From positions 1 through 51,651 of the forward strand of contig CAMBSS010000008.1 in the NCBI GenBank assembly GCA_945870465.1: DNA of 51,651 bases, given 5' to 3'. Under the pieces are notes generated by a model. It saw only the letters and a program-made list of their open reading frames with translations. It was not told the DNA's origin and made no database searches. The DNA comes from Bordetella parapertussis. GTDB lineage: Bacteria; Pseudomonadota; Gammaproteobacteria; Burkholderiales; SG8-41. The position numbers and the translations under genes were made by a program. Positions 16,460 to 24,479 of this stretch are shown here, piece by piece (position 1 is the stretch's first letter; each line of letters opens with the position of its first letter).

Positions 16460-17116
16460 TTGAAAAAGTATTTCATTACGGGGCTGCTGATCTGGGTTCC
16501 GCTCGGTATTACGCTATGGGTCCTGCACCTTCTGGTCAGCGCCATGGACCAGATTTTGGTGCTGTTGCCGGAGCAGTTCCAGACCGAGCAGTGGCTGGGC
16601 ATGCATGTGCCGGGTATGGGTGTGGTGCTGACGTTCGCAGTCGTCATCGGCACCGGGCTGGTGGCGGCCAATATGCTCGGCCAGCGTCTGCTCCAGTTCT
16701 GGGAAAACATTCTCGGCCGCATCCCGGTTTTCAAATCGATCTATAACAGCGTCAAGCAGGTGTCCGACACTTTGTTCTCGTCGAGCGGGCATGCCTTCCG
16801 CAAGGCGCTGCTCGTGCAGTATCCGCGCGCCGGCTCGTGGACCATCGCGTTCCTGACCGGCCAGCCCGGCGGCGACGTCGTCAACCACCTGCAGGGCGAG
16901 TACTGGAGCGTTTACGTGCCGACCACGCCTAATCCGACTTCGGGTTTTTTTCTGATGATGCCGAAATCAGACGTGATCGTGCTCGACATGAGCGTCGACG
17001 AGGCGTTGAAGTACATCATCTCGATGGGGGTAGTCTCGCCCGACACCAACGGCCGCCGCAACGGCAAGGTGCTCGCGCGGCCCGAGGCTGCGCGGCAGCA
17101 AGCCGTCAATCAATAA
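16460..17116 (+). CDS. DUF502 family inner-membrane protein
   Basis: A 218-residue membrane protein of the DUF502 family. It starts [20 protein letters not shown], the first transmembrane helix, and has a second helix [20 protein letters not shown]. The family block [19 protein letters not shown] follows, with [13 protein letters not shown] near the C-terminus. The TTG start is chosen because GAGG lies six bases upstream and relatives begin at this MKKYF position; an ATG six bases earlier overlaps that ribosome site. It sits between FmdB and aspS on the same strand. Function unknown, although the family is widely conserved. Confidence 0.85.
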   Translation: MKKYFITGLLIWVPLGITLWVLHLLVSAMDQILVLLPEQFQTEQWLGMHVPGMGVVLTFAVVIGTGLVAANMLGQRLLQFWENILGRIPVFKSIYNSVKQVSDTLFSSSGHAFRKALLVQYPRAGSWTIAFLTGQPGGDVVNHLQGEYWSVYVPTTPNPTSGFFLMMPKSDVIVLDMSVDEALKYIISMGVVSPDTNGRRNGKVLARPEAARQQAVNQ

Positions 17117-17177
17117 GCGGCGCCGTCGTTCATGCGCGGCGCCCGTCCCACTCAATTTTTCTGAATCGGTTTCCATT

Positions 17178-18950
17178 ATGCGTAGCGAATACTGCGGGCT
17201 GATCAGTCGCAAGCACCTCACTCAAACGATCACGGTGTACGGCTGGGTTCACCGCCGGCGCGACCACGGCGGCGTTATTTTCATCGACCTGCGCGACCGC
17301 GAAGGCCTGCTGCAGATCGTGTGCGATCCCGACAATCCGGCGACGCTGCAGACGGCGGAAAAGCTGCGCAACGAATTCGTCGTGCGCGTCACTGGCAAGG
17401 TCCGCGAGCGGCCGCCCGGCACCGTCAACGCCAACCTCATCAGCGGCGAAGTCGAAGTGCTGGCCGCCGAAATCGAAATATTGAATCCGTCGCTGACGCC
17501 GCCGTTCATGATGGACGACGACGGCCTGTCGGAGAACGTGCGGCTCGAGTACCGCTTTCTCGACCTGCGCCGGCTGCAGATGCAGAAGAACCTCAAGCTG
17601 CGCTACAAAGTTGCGATGGCGGTGCGCGTATTTCTCGACAAGCACGGGTTTATCGATATTGAAACGCCGATGCTCACGCGTTCGACGCCGGAAGGCGCGC
17701 GCGATTACCTGGTGCCGAGCCGCGTGCACGCCGGCAAGTTCTTCGCATTGCCGCAGTCGCCGCAGCTGTTCAAGCAATTGCTGATGATCTCGGGCTTCGA
17801 CCGCTATTACCAGATCGTCAAATGCTTCCGCGACGAAGACCTGCGCGCTGACCGCCAGCCTGAATTCACCCAAATCGACGTCGAGACCTCGTTCATGACG
17901 CAGAACGAGATCATGGTCCTGATGGAAGAACTGATCCGCACCATGTTCAAGGACGTGCTCGGCGTCGATTTGCCGAGTCCTTTCCCGCGCATGGCGTACG
18001 ACGACGCCATCCTTTTGTATGGTTCGGACAAGCCCGATCTGCGCGTGCCGCTGAAACTGACCGAGCTCACGGACGCGATGAAGAGTGTCGCGTTCAAGGT
18101 GTTCTCGGCGCCGGCCAATGCGGCGGGCGGGCGCGTGGCCGGCCTGCTGGTGCCGCAAGGCGGCGCGCTCACGCGCGGCGAAATCGATTCGTATACGGAA
18201 TTCGTCGGCGTTTACGGCGCGAAAGGCCTCGCGTACATCAAGTTCAACGAAATCGCCAAGGGCCGCGACGGCATGCAGTCGCCGATCGTGAAAAACCTGG
18301 ACGATGCCGCGTTGCAGACCATCGTCGAGCGCACCGGCGCCAAAGACGGCGACCTGGTGTTTTTCGGCGCGGGTACGGCGAAAGTGGTCAGCGACGCGTT
18401 GGGAGCGCTGCGCGTCAAGATCGGCCACGAAAAAGGCTACGCCAAAGCCGGCTGGCAACCGCTGTGGGTGGTGGATTTCCCGATGTTCGAGTGGGACGAG
18501 GAGGGCAAGCGCTGGAACGCCATGCACCATCCGTTTACCTCGCCCGCCGACGGCCACGAAGAATTTCTCGATTCCGACCCCGGCCGCGCGCGCGCCAAGG
18601 CGCACGACATGGTGTTGAACGGCTGGGAACTCGGCGGCGGCTCGGTGCGTATCCATCGCCAGGATGTGCAGTCTAAAGTGTTCCGCGCGCTCAACATCAA
18701 TGCCGAAGAAGCCGAAGCCAAATTTGGCTTCCTGCTGCAGGCTTTGCAGTACGGCGCGCCGCCGCACGGCGGCATTGCGTTCGGTCTCGATCGCCTGGTG
18801 ACGATGATGGCAGGCGCCGAATCCATCCGCGACGTGATTGCGTTTCCGAAGACGCAGCGCGCACAGTGCCTGCTCACGCAGGCGCCCAACACGGTTGATG
18901 AGCAGCAGTTGCGCGAATTGCATATCAGGTTGCGCCAGCAAAATCCGTGA
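17178..18950 (+). CDS. aspS: Aspartate-tRNA ligase
   Basis: A class IIb aminoacyl-tRNA synthetase of 590 residues. The N-terminal OB anticodon-binding domain ([20 protein letters not shown]) is followed by catalytic motif 1, motif 2 ([18 protein letters not shown]) and a bacterial GAD insertion domain (residues about 285-420). Motif 3 is [15 protein letters not shown]. The bacterial length and the GAD domain argue for either the discriminating or the Asp/Asn-charging form; sequence alone here does not decide. The RNase/barstar/nudB genes follow closely on the same strand. Confidence 0.97.
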   Translation: MRSEYCGLISRKHLTQTITVYGWVHRRRDHGGVIFIDLRDREGLLQIVCDPDNPATLQTAEKLRNEFVVRVTGKVRERPPGTVNANLISGEVEVLAAEIEILNPSLTPPFMMDDDGLSENVRLEYRFLDLRRLQMQKNLKLRYKVAMAVRVFLDKHGFIDIETPMLTRSTPEGARDYLVPSRVHAGKFFALPQSPQLFKQLLMISGFDRYYQIVKCFRDEDLRADRQPEFTQIDVETSFMTQNEIMVLMEELIRTMFKDVLGVDLPSPFPRMAYDDAILLYGSDKPDLRVPLKLTELTDAMKSVAFKVFSAPANAAGGRVAGLLVPQGGALTRGEIDSYTEFVGVYGAKGLAYIKFNEIAKGRDGMQSPIVKNLDDAALQTIVERTGAKDGDLVFFGAGTAKVVSDALGALRVKIGHEKGYAKAGWQPLWVVDFPMFEWDEEGKRWNAMHHPFTSPADGHEEFLDSDPGRARAKAHDMVLNGWELGGGSVRIHRQDVQSKVFRALNINAEEAEAKFGFLLQALQYGAPPHGGIAFGLDRLVTMMAGAESIRDVIAFPKTQRAQCLLTQAPNTVDEQQLRELHIRLRQQNP

Positions 18951-18960
18951 GGCGCGAAGC

Positions 18961-19359
18961 GTGAGGGGTGAGGGGTGGCGCCGCATCGCGGCGCTGTTTG
19001 CTTGCGCGGTAATTGCTTTTGCCGCCGTCGCATTCCTGTTTGCGGCCGGCGAGTCGGCCGCGCGCAACGAGGCATTTCATGAAAGCCCCGAGATTGCCTA
19101 CGCTGCATTGCCGCGCGAGGCGCAACAAACCCTGCAGACCATCAAGCGCGGCGGACCGTTTGCCTTCGAGCGGGACGGCGTGGTGTTCGGCAATTACGAG
19201 CGCCGCCTGCCGCAGCGCAGCCGCGGCTACTACCATGAATACACGGTGCCGACGCCGGGCGCGCGTACCCGTGGCGCGCGGCGCATCATAGCCGGCGCGG
19301 GCGCGGAGTATTATTACAGCGACGACCACTACGGCAGTTTCAAGCGCATACGCGAATGA
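18961..19359 (+). CDS. Secreted barnase-like (ribonuclease N1/T1 family) RNase
   Basis: A 132-residue guanyl-specific type ribonuclease with an N-terminal signal anchor or peptide (ALFACAVIAFAAVAFLFAA). The mature domain carries the microbial RNase motifs: FAFERDGVVFGNYERRLP, then YHEYTVPTPG with the catalytic Glu, ARRIIAG with the Arg, and DDHYGSFKRI with the catalytic His, in barnase order (Glu73, Arg87, His102). The start is GTG, with GAGG in the preceding repeats about seven bases upstream. The stop overlaps the barstar start by four bases. Toxin and inhibitor are therefore co-expressed, the inhibitor staying in the cytoplasm. It may be secreted for nutrition or for antagonism. Confidence 0.88.
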   Translation: MRGEGWRRIAALFACAVIAFAAVAFLFAAGESAARNEAFHESPEIAYAALPREAQQTLQTIKRGGPFAFERDGVVFGNYERRLPQRSRGYYHEYTVPTPGARTRGARRIIAGAGAEYYYSDDHYGSFKRIRE

Positions 19360-19793
19360 AAGACATTCCCCGCTTTCTGCTCGACGCCGCGCATTCAGGT
19401 GTGTACGCGGCGCCAGCCTCGACCGACGTTCTGCGGCCGGGCGCGCGCGCGAGCGGGCTCGCGTGGTTCGATCTGGATCTCGCGGGTGTCGCCAGCAAGG
19501 CCGGATTGCTCGCGCGCTGTCAGGCGGTATTCAGCCTGCCGCCTTCATTCGGCCACAATTGGGATGCGCTCGCCGATTACCTCGAGGATCTGTCGTGGCG
19601 GCCGGCGCGCGGCTACGTGGTGGTGCTGACCAACGGCCAGGAAATCGCGCGCGATGCGCCCAGGGACCTGGCGGCGGCGCTTGAAATCTTCGCCGCCGCC
19701 GCCACCTACTGGCTGGTGAAAGACAAATTGTTCATGGTGCTGGTCGACGCAGGGACGCGCGGCGGCCACGCGCTGAAGACTCTGCCCGCGTAA
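19356..19793 (+). CDS. Barstar-family ribonuclease inhibitor
   Basis: A 145-residue barstar homologue that would bind and block the RNase encoded immediately upstream. The key block is SLPPSFGHNWDALADYLEDL near residues 67-86, which holds the helix and Asp residues that plug the barnase active site, then VVLTNG. About 35 residues at the N-terminus precede the usual barstar start, where DLDLAGVASKAGLLARC corresponds to the conserved first strand and helix. Four-base overlap with the RNase gene and a 2-base gap to nudB indicate one operon. Confidence 0.9.
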   Translation: MKDIPRFLLDAAHSGVYAAPASTDVLRPGARASGLAWFDLDLAGVASKAGLLARCQAVFSLPPSFGHNWDALADYLEDLSWRPARGYVVVLTNGQEIARDAPRDLAAALEIFAAAATYWLVKDKLFMVLVDAGTRGGHALKTLPA

Positions 19794-19795
19794 TC

Positions 19796-20251
19796 GTGGC
19801 GCAATACAAGATCCCGGTTTCAGTGCTGGTGGTGATACACACGCCGGACCTGCAGGTGCTGCTGCTTGAGCGTGCGGACCGTCCCGGGTTCTGGCAATCG
19901 GTGACCGGCAGCCAGGACGAGGGCGAAACGTTGCCGCAAACTGCACAGCGCGAAGTCGGCGAAGAGACCGGCCTCGATGCGCAGCAATTCGCACTCGCCG
20001 ATTGGCGCAAGCAGAACGAATATGAAATTTACCAGCACTGGCGCGGGCGTTATGCGCCCGGTGTCACGCACAACACCGAGCATGTGTTCAGCCTGCAGGT
20101 GCCCGCGATATTGCCGGTGACGCTGGCGGAGCGCGAACATCTGCAGCATCTGTGGCTGCCGTGGCGCGATGCCGCCGACAAAGTGTTTTCATGGAGCAAC
20201 GCCGACGCCATACGGGAATTGCCGCGTCGTCTGTTGGACAGCGCACAATAA
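19796..20251 (+). CDS. nudB: Dihydroneopterin triphosphate diphosphatase
   Basis: A 151-residue Nudix hydrolase that removes pyrophosphate from dihydroneopterin triphosphate, an early folate-pathway step. The Nudix box GSQDEGETLPQTAQREVGEE is complete at about residues 38-57. NudB-specific blocks are IPVSVLVVIHT, FWQSVTGS, NEYEIYQHWRGRYAPGVT with NTEHVF, and the late FSWSNADAI, all close to E. coli NudB. The start is GTG, two bases after the barstar stop, so translation is coupled within the aspS-linked operon. The pairing of nudB with aspS is common, and the RNase/barstar genes look inserted between them. Confidence 0.92.
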   Translation: MAQYKIPVSVLVVIHTPDLQVLLLERADRPGFWQSVTGSQDEGETLPQTAQREVGEETGLDAQQFALADWRKQNEYEIYQHWRGRYAPGVTHNTEHVFSLQVPAILPVTLAEREHLQHLWLPWRDAADKVFSWSNADAIRELPRRLLDSAQ

Positions 20252-20292
20252 CCCTGCATTGGCGGTGAACGAACGCAATAACCCTGCGTTGG
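20247..20292 (+). repeat. Direct repeat pair upstream of nadA
   Basis: AATAACCCTGCATTGG at 20247-20262 recurs at 20277-20292 with one change (A to G), offset exactly 30 bases. The first copy overlaps the nudB stop codon. The pair lies just upstream of the candidate nadA promoter and could be an operator or a simple duplication. Confidence 0.6.
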
Positions 20293-20318
20293 AAGCGGGC
20301 ATAAAGATCGATTGAATC

Positions 20319-20347
20319 TTGCACTGGATTTTTTGTCATACTATGGT
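20319..20347 (+). promoter_or_regulatory. Candidate sigma-70 promoter of nadA
   Basis: TTGCAC, a 17-base spacer rich in T, and TATGGT. The predicted start near 20354 leaves a leader of about 34 bases to the nadA ATG, with GGAGA as the ribosome site. The spacing is ideal and the boxes are moderate. Confidence 0.5.
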
Positions 20348-20387
20348 AATGTTCTAAGCCTTTTACGCTTTACCGGAGACAATTGTC

Positions 20388-21485
20388 ATGCCCAGTGCCG
20401 CAATTGCATTTGACCGCTTCAAGCCGCTGCAGGACGACGCCTGCGACAGCCGCATCGTTGCCGCCAAGGCAGCCCTCGGCAAGCGCGCGGTCATACTCGG
20501 CCATCATTACCAGCGCGCCGATGTCTACAAGCACGCCGACCTGACGGGCGACTCACTGCAGTTGTCGCGGCTGGCCGGGCAGACCGATGCCGACTGCATC
20601 GTGTTCTGTGGCGTGCATTTCATGGCGGAAGTCGCCGATATACTTTCCAAGCCCACGCAGGCCGCGATCCTGCCCGACATGGCTGCCGGCTGCTCGATGG
20701 CTGACATGGCCAATCTCGCCAAGGTCGAACGCGCGTGGCGCGAACTTGCCGAAGTGCTGGAGCCGGACGAAAAAATAACGCCCGTCACCTATATCAATTC
20801 CGCCGCCGACCTGAAAGCGTTCTGCGGCGAGCACGGCGGCATCGTGTGCACTTCGACCAACGCCAAGCCGGTGCTCGAATGGTCGTTCGCGCGGCGCGAG
20901 AAAGTGCTGTTTTTCCCGGATCAGCACTTGGGGCGCTGGAGCGGCTACATGAGCGGCATCCCGCCCGACGAGATGATGGTATGGGATTTCGACGAGCCGC
21001 TTGGCGGGCTCACGCCGCAGCAGATCCGCAAAGCCAAGGTACTGCTGTGGAAGGGGCATTGCTCGGTGCACCAGATGTTCCAGGTGCAGAACGTGCTGAA
21101 TTTCCGCAGCCGGTATCCCGAAGGCAGGGTGATCTCGCACCCCGAATGCAATTTCGAGGTGTGCAAGCTGTCGGACTACGTTGGCTCGACCGATTTCATC
21201 ATCAAGACCGTCACCGAGTCCAAACCCAACACGCGCTGGCTGGTGGGCACGGAACTCAACCTGGTCAACCGCCTCGCGGAGCAGGTGAAGTCGCAGGGCA
21301 AGGTCGTCCAGTTCATGGCGCCGACCATCTGCGTGTGCTCGACCATGGCGCGCATCGATCCTCAGCACCTGGCGTGGACGCTGGAAAACCTGCTCGAAGG
21401 CAACATCGTCAACCAGATCAAGGTGCCGGAGCGCGAGGCCGGGTTCGCGCGCATCGCCTTGAAGCGCATGCTCGAAGTGGTGTAA
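20388..21485 (+). CDS. nadA: Quinolinate synthase
   Basis: Condenses iminoaspartate (from NadB) with dihydroxyacetone phosphate to quinolinate in de novo NAD synthesis, using an oxygen-labile 4Fe-4S cluster. The 365 residues show the family start AVILGHHYQRADVYKHADLT and three cluster cysteines within AAGCSMADMAN, KGHCSVHQMFQ and PTICVCSTMARI. Other blocks include VTYINSAADLKAFC, VCTSTNAKPVLEW and FFPDQHLGR. It has its own promoter region. nadB and nadC are not in the window. The downstream endonuclease/phosphatase gene starts 102 bp later. Confidence 0.96.
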   Translation: MPSAAIAFDRFKPLQDDACDSRIVAAKAALGKRAVILGHHYQRADVYKHADLTGDSLQLSRLAGQTDADCIVFCGVHFMAEVADILSKPTQAAILPDMAAGCSMADMANLAKVERAWRELAEVLEPDEKITPVTYINSAADLKAFCGEHGGIVCTSTNAKPVLEWSFARREKVLFFPDQHLGRWSGYMSGIPPDEMMVWDFDEPLGGLTPQQIRKAKVLLWKGHCSVHQMFQVQNVLNFRSRYPEGRVISHPECNFEVCKLSDYVGSTDFIIKTVTESKPNTRWLVGTELNLVNRLAEQVKSQGKVVQFMAPTICVCSTMARIDPQHLAWTLENLLEGNIVNQIKVPEREAGFARIALKRMLEVV

Positions 21486-21586
21486 CGGCACCAAGGCAGG
21501 CAGCCGCGCATCCAGTGTGCGGAGCATCGAGGGGCTGTCGGGCGCAATCGCGCAATTCTTACCAATCACCACCGCGCCCGCCCGCC

Positions 21587-22339
21587 ATGACCGATACGCT
21601 GCATATCGCGACTTACAACATTCACAAAGGGCTGTCGTTCTTCAAGCGTCGGCTGGTCATCCACGAAGTGCGCCATCATCTGCGCCTGCTCAATGCCGAT
21701 CTGCTGTTTTTGCAGGAGGTGCAGGGCGGTCACCAGCACCATGCGCAGCGTTTCGCGGATTGGCCCGTGCAGCCGCAGCACGAATTCATTGCTGAATCCC
21801 GGTGGACGGATTTCGCGTACGGGCGCAATGCGGTTTACGACGCCGGACATCATGGCAACGCCATCCTGAGCCGCTTCCCGATCGCGCGCTGGGACAACGA
21901 AGATATCTCCGAGCACCGTTTCGAGAGCCGCGGCTTGCTGCATTGCGAAATGCAGGTGCCGGGCTGGGGCGCCACATTGCATTGCGTGTGCGTCCACCTG
22001 GCCTTGACGGCCCGTCACCGCAACCGCCAGATGCGCGCAGTGCGCACGCGCATCGAGCGCCTGGTGCCGGAGGACGCCCCCTTGATAGTCGCGGGCGACT
22101 TTAACGACTGGGCGCGCCACGCCAATGAGGAGCTGGCGCGTCCGCTCGGCATGCGTGAAGCGTTCGAGCACAGGTACGGGCGGCCTGCGCGAAGTTTCCC
22201 GGCGGCGCTGCCGGTGTTTCAACTCGACCGCATTTACGTGCGCGGCTTCAACGTCAAGCAGGCGCGCGTGCACCATGGCTATCCGTGGACGCGTATTTCG
22301 GACCATGCGGCATTGAGCGCGACTATCGTCAGGATATGA
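21587..22339 (+). CDS. Endonuclease/exonuclease/phosphatase family protein
   Basis: A 250-residue metal-dependent phosphoesterase of the EEP superfamily (exonuclease III / sphingomyelinase / inositol phosphatase fold). Motifs in order: ATYNIHKG (Asn), LLFLQEVQ (metal Glu), VHLALTARHR, GDFNDW (Asp and Asn) and the terminal SDHAAL (Asp-His pair). The ATG has only a weak ribosome site. The gene overlaps clsB by four bases, an arrangement often seen with ClsB-type cardiolipin synthases (the E. coli neighbour is YbhP). That suggests a role in membrane lipid or headgroup metabolism rather than DNA repair. The exact substrate is unknown. Confidence 0.88.
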   Translation: MTDTLHIATYNIHKGLSFFKRRLVIHEVRHHLRLLNADLLFLQEVQGGHQHHAQRFADWPVQPQHEFIAESRWTDFAYGRNAVYDAGHHGNAILSRFPIARWDNEDISEHRFESRGLLHCEMQVPGWGATLHCVCVHLALTARHRNRQMRAVRTRIERLVPEDAPLIVAGDFNDWARHANEELARPLGMREAFEHRYGRPARSFPAALPVFQLDRIYVRGFNVKQARVHHGYPWTRISDHAALSATIVRI

Positions 22340-23499
22340 GCGTTTTCATTCCCGGCAACTGCATCGATCTGCTGCGCGCCGGCGTCGAGTATTTCCCGGC
22401 GCTGGAAGCCGCGTGCGACGGGGCGACGCGCGAGATTTATCTCGAGACCTATATTTTCGAGGACGATGCAACGGGACGGCGCATTGCCGCGGCGCTGTCG
22501 CGCGCGGCGCGGCGCGGCGTCACCGTGCACGTGATGATCGACGGCTTCGGCTCCAAGGACCTCGGCGATGAATTCCTGGACGCAATGCGGCAGGACGGGG
22601 TGCGCGTGCTCAAGTACCGCCCGCAGATTTCGCCCTGGACACTGCGCCGCGAGCGGTTGCGCCGGCTGCATCGCAAGATTGTGGTGATCGACGCCAGGGT
22701 GGCCTTCGTCGGCGGCATCAATATCATCGACGACATGCATACACCGCATCAGGTGCCGCCGCGTTTCGATTACGCGGTGCGCGTCGAAGGCCCGTTGCTC
22801 GCCGAGATCCATCCGCTGGTGGTGCGCCTGTGGAAACGCGTGATGTGGATGCAGTTTCGCCGGCGCGGGCAGACGAACCCGCTCGGGGTGCAGGCCATGC
22901 CGTGCGGCCCGCGCCGCGGTGCGCTGTTTGTGCGCGACAACCTGCAGCATCGCACGGATATCGAAAAAGCGTATCTTGATGCGATCGGGCGCGCGACCAC
23001 AGAGGTGGTGATCGCCAACGCCTATTTTTTTCCGGGCATGGGTTTTCGCCGCGCGCTGGCCGACGCATCGGCGCGCGGCGTGCGCGTCGTGCTGCTGTTG
23101 CAGGGACGGGTCGAGTACGTGCTGCTGCACTACGCGACACGCGCGCTTTACCGCTTTTTTCTCGACGCCGGTGTCGAGATTTACGAATACCACCGCAGCT
23201 TCCTGCACGCCAAGGTCGCGGTGATCGACGAGCGATGGGCGACCGTTGGTTCATCGAACATCGACCCGATGAGCCTGCTGCTGGCGCGCGAGGCCAATGT
23301 CATGATCGACGATGCCGGTTTTGCGCGAGAACTGCGGGCGAGTCTCACCGAAGCAATGGAACTGGGTGCGCAACGCGTGCAGGCCGCCAGCTGGCATCGC
23401 CAGTCGCTGCCGGCGCGCATCATGACCTGGATATGCTACGAGATGGTGCGCTTCCTGACCGGCTGGTCGTCCTACGGGCGCGCGCGGGAGTTCAGGTGA
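22336..23499 (+). CDS. clsB: ClsB-type cardiolipin synthase (phospholipase D family)
   Basis: A 387-residue phospholipase D superfamily enzyme that joins phosphatidylglycerol units to form cardiolipin at the inner membrane. Two HKD motifs are present: HRKIVVIDARVAFVGG in the N-terminal half and HAKVAVIDERWATVGSSN in the C-terminal half. The start GNCIDLLRAGVEYFPALEAA and the absence of N-terminal transmembrane helices match ClsB (YbhO) rather than ClsA. ATG overlaps the stop of the EEP gene (ATGA) with AGGA just ahead. A 7-bp tandem repeat follows the stop directly. Confidence 0.92.
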   Translation: MSVFIPGNCIDLLRAGVEYFPALEAACDGATREIYLETYIFEDDATGRRIAAALSRAARRGVTVHVMIDGFGSKDLGDEFLDAMRQDGVRVLKYRPQISPWTLRRERLRRLHRKIVVIDARVAFVGGINIIDDMHTPHQVPPRFDYAVRVEGPLLAEIHPLVVRLWKRVMWMQFRRRGQTNPLGVQAMPCGPRRGALFVRDNLQHRTDIEKAYLDAIGRATTEVVIANAYFFPGMGFRRALADASARGVRVVLLLQGRVEYVLLHYATRALYRFFLDAGVEIYEYHRSFLHAKVAVIDERWATVGSSNIDPMSLLLAREANVMIDDAGFARELRASLTEAMELGAQRVQAASWHRQSLPARIMTWICYEMVRFLTGWSSYGRAREFR

Positions 23500-23504
23500 A
23501 CGGT

Positions 23505-23550
23505 GAGGCGAGAGGCGAGAGGCGAGAGGCGAGAGGCGAGAGGCGAGAGG
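23505..23550 (+). repeat. Tandem 7-bp repeat (GAGGCGA)
   Basis: About 6.6 head-to-tail copies of GAGGCGA begin five bases after the clsB stop codon. A related GTGAGG-rich stretch lies at 18951-18975, at the aspS / RNase boundary. The unit is not a multiple of three and the array is not inside a gene. Confidence 0.9.
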
Positions 23551-23577
23551 AAGGAGTACATCTATCCGCCGGCGTAC

Positions 23578-23606
23578 AAAAAAAGGCGGGCCGCAGCGGG
23601 CCCGCC
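23578..23606 (-). terminator. Rho-independent terminator of the glycine-zipper gene
   Basis: On the minus strand an 8-bp GC stem (GGCGGGCC with its complement, loop of about five bases) is followed by at least seven T residues. It ends 20 bases after the stop of the glycine-zipper gene. On the plus strand the same hairpin has only a short T run (GTTTAT), so it would act weakly for clsB. Confidence 0.8.
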
Positions 23607-23626
23607 GTTTATATAGATTGCTGCAA

Positions 23627-24229
23627 TCAATACCGGTAGTTGTAGCCCGCGTTGTTCGTTGCCGCGGCGGGTTCCGCCGTCATCACGGGTTGCGCGCCGC
23701 GGTAAGCGCCGCGGTCAGGCGCGCGCACCGGGTCGCGGCCGGCATCGGCCGCGCGCCCGTCGAGGACCACGCCGACACCGACTTTGATCGTGCTGCCCGG
23801 ATCGTAGGGCAGCGCGACATTGACGTCGCGGCCGTTGTAACGGTAAACGACGTTGTAGCCGTTGACCACTTCACGCGAGGATTCGACGGTGCGGCATTGT
23901 TGCGCCGGCTGCGCGCCAACGCGGTTGCCCACCATATTGCCGGCAACGGCACCGCCGGCAGCGCCGACTATGGTTGCCGCGGTCTGACCGCTGCCGCGGC
24001 CGACCTGGTGGCCGAGCAGGCCGCCGAGGACGCCGCCGATGACAGGCGCAATGATGCTGGTGTTCTTCTGCGGGGGGGGCGCGGCCTCGCATTCCTGGCG
24101 TGGTTCGGACACGCGCACGATGATGGGCGTCGACGAAACGACCTGCGCGGTATCGAAGAAATCGCTGGCCGCATATGCGCTTGCGCCCGTGAGCGCGAGG
24201 ATGGCGGCGGTTATGGTTTGAAGTTTCAT
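23627..24229 (-). CDS. Glycine-zipper 2TM domain outer-membrane or periplasmic protein
   Basis: A 200-residue exported protein. A signal peptide MKLQTITAAILALTGASAYA is followed by a Pro/Gln segment and then a glycine zipper (APVIGGVLGGLLGHQVGRGS and IVGAAGGAVAGNMVGNRVG) with GxxxG spacing. A C-terminal domain (CRTVESSREVVNGYNVVYRY, VALPYDPG) resembles SlyB/Rcp-like and DUF4124-free 17-kDa antigen relatives. The ATG has AAGGAGCC upstream; the longer open frame to 24409 lacks a signal. Probably an envelope-stress or structural protein. It is divergent from the small RNA locus and ends in its own terminator. Confidence 0.85.
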   Translation of the reverse strand: MKLQTITAAILALTGASAYAASDFFDTAQVVSSTPIIVRVSEPRQECEAAPPPQKNTSIIAPVIGGVLGGLLGHQVGRGSGQTAATIVGAAGGAVAGNMVGNRVGAQPAQQCRTVESSREVVNGYNVVYRYNGRDVNVALPYDPGSTIKVGVGVVLDGRAADAGRDPVRAPDRGAYRGAQPVMTAEPAAATNNAGYNYRY

Positions 24230-24343
24230 GACAGGCTCCTTGATGTATGAACCCATTAAAACGCCGCACGCGCCATGCCGTGGAATGGTTTTACAAACTA
24301 TTACAAACGCGCGGACTGTCAGTGCCGCGGTTTTTTGCACAGG

Positions 24344-24360
24344 TGCGCCGGATTGGTGCG
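24344..24360 (+). promoter_or_regulatory. Candidate NtrC enhancer site 1
   Basis: TGCGCC-GGATT-GGTGCG follows the NtrC binding consensus TGCACC-N5-GGTGCA with one A-to-G change in each half, and forms a near palindrome. Its centre is about 128 bases upstream of the predicted sigma-54 start, similar to the distal glnAp2 site in enteric bacteria. Confidence 0.55.
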
Positions 24361-24387
24361 GCGGCGAACACGGGTCTCCCAGGATGG

Positions 24388-24404
24388 TGCGCCAGCGGAG
24401 TGCG
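24388..24404 (+). promoter_or_regulatory. Candidate NtrC enhancer site 2
   Basis: TGCGCC-AGCGG-AGTGCG keeps the same frame of half sites as site 1, with one more mismatch in the right half. Its centre is 44 bases from that of site 1, about four helical turns, so both could lie on the same DNA face. It is centred about 84 bases upstream of the predicted start. Confidence 0.5.
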
Positions 24405-24453
24405 GGCAATCCGGTGAAAATTCTAAACGATTGATTTTATGCGTCTAAAAATA

Positions 24454-24469
24454 TGGCATCCGAATTGCT
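24454..24469 (+). promoter_or_regulatory. Sigma-54 (-24/-12) promoter of the small RNA
   Basis: TGGCATCCGAATTGCT matches the RpoN consensus TGGCAC-N5-TTGCW, with GG at 24455-24456 and GC at 24467-24468 separated by exactly ten bases. Transcription is expected at about 24480, which leaves no open reading frame before the terminator. Confidence 0.72.
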
Positions 24470-24479
24470 ATATAGATTA

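Noticed and set aside
17130..19067. Open frame of 645 codons on the minus strand antisense to aspS
   Set aside because: It mirrors the codon pattern of aspS in GC-rich DNA, is rich in His and Arg, and shows no domain. The plus-strand gene is certain.
20735..21586. Upstream extension of the endonuclease/phosphatase frame through nadA
   Set aside because: It is out of frame with nadA, has no homology, and ordinary protein text begins only at the ATG at 21587.
23505..23550. Possible CRISPR-like array
   Set aside because: Units are 7 bp, contiguous and without spacers, so it is a simple tandem repeat.
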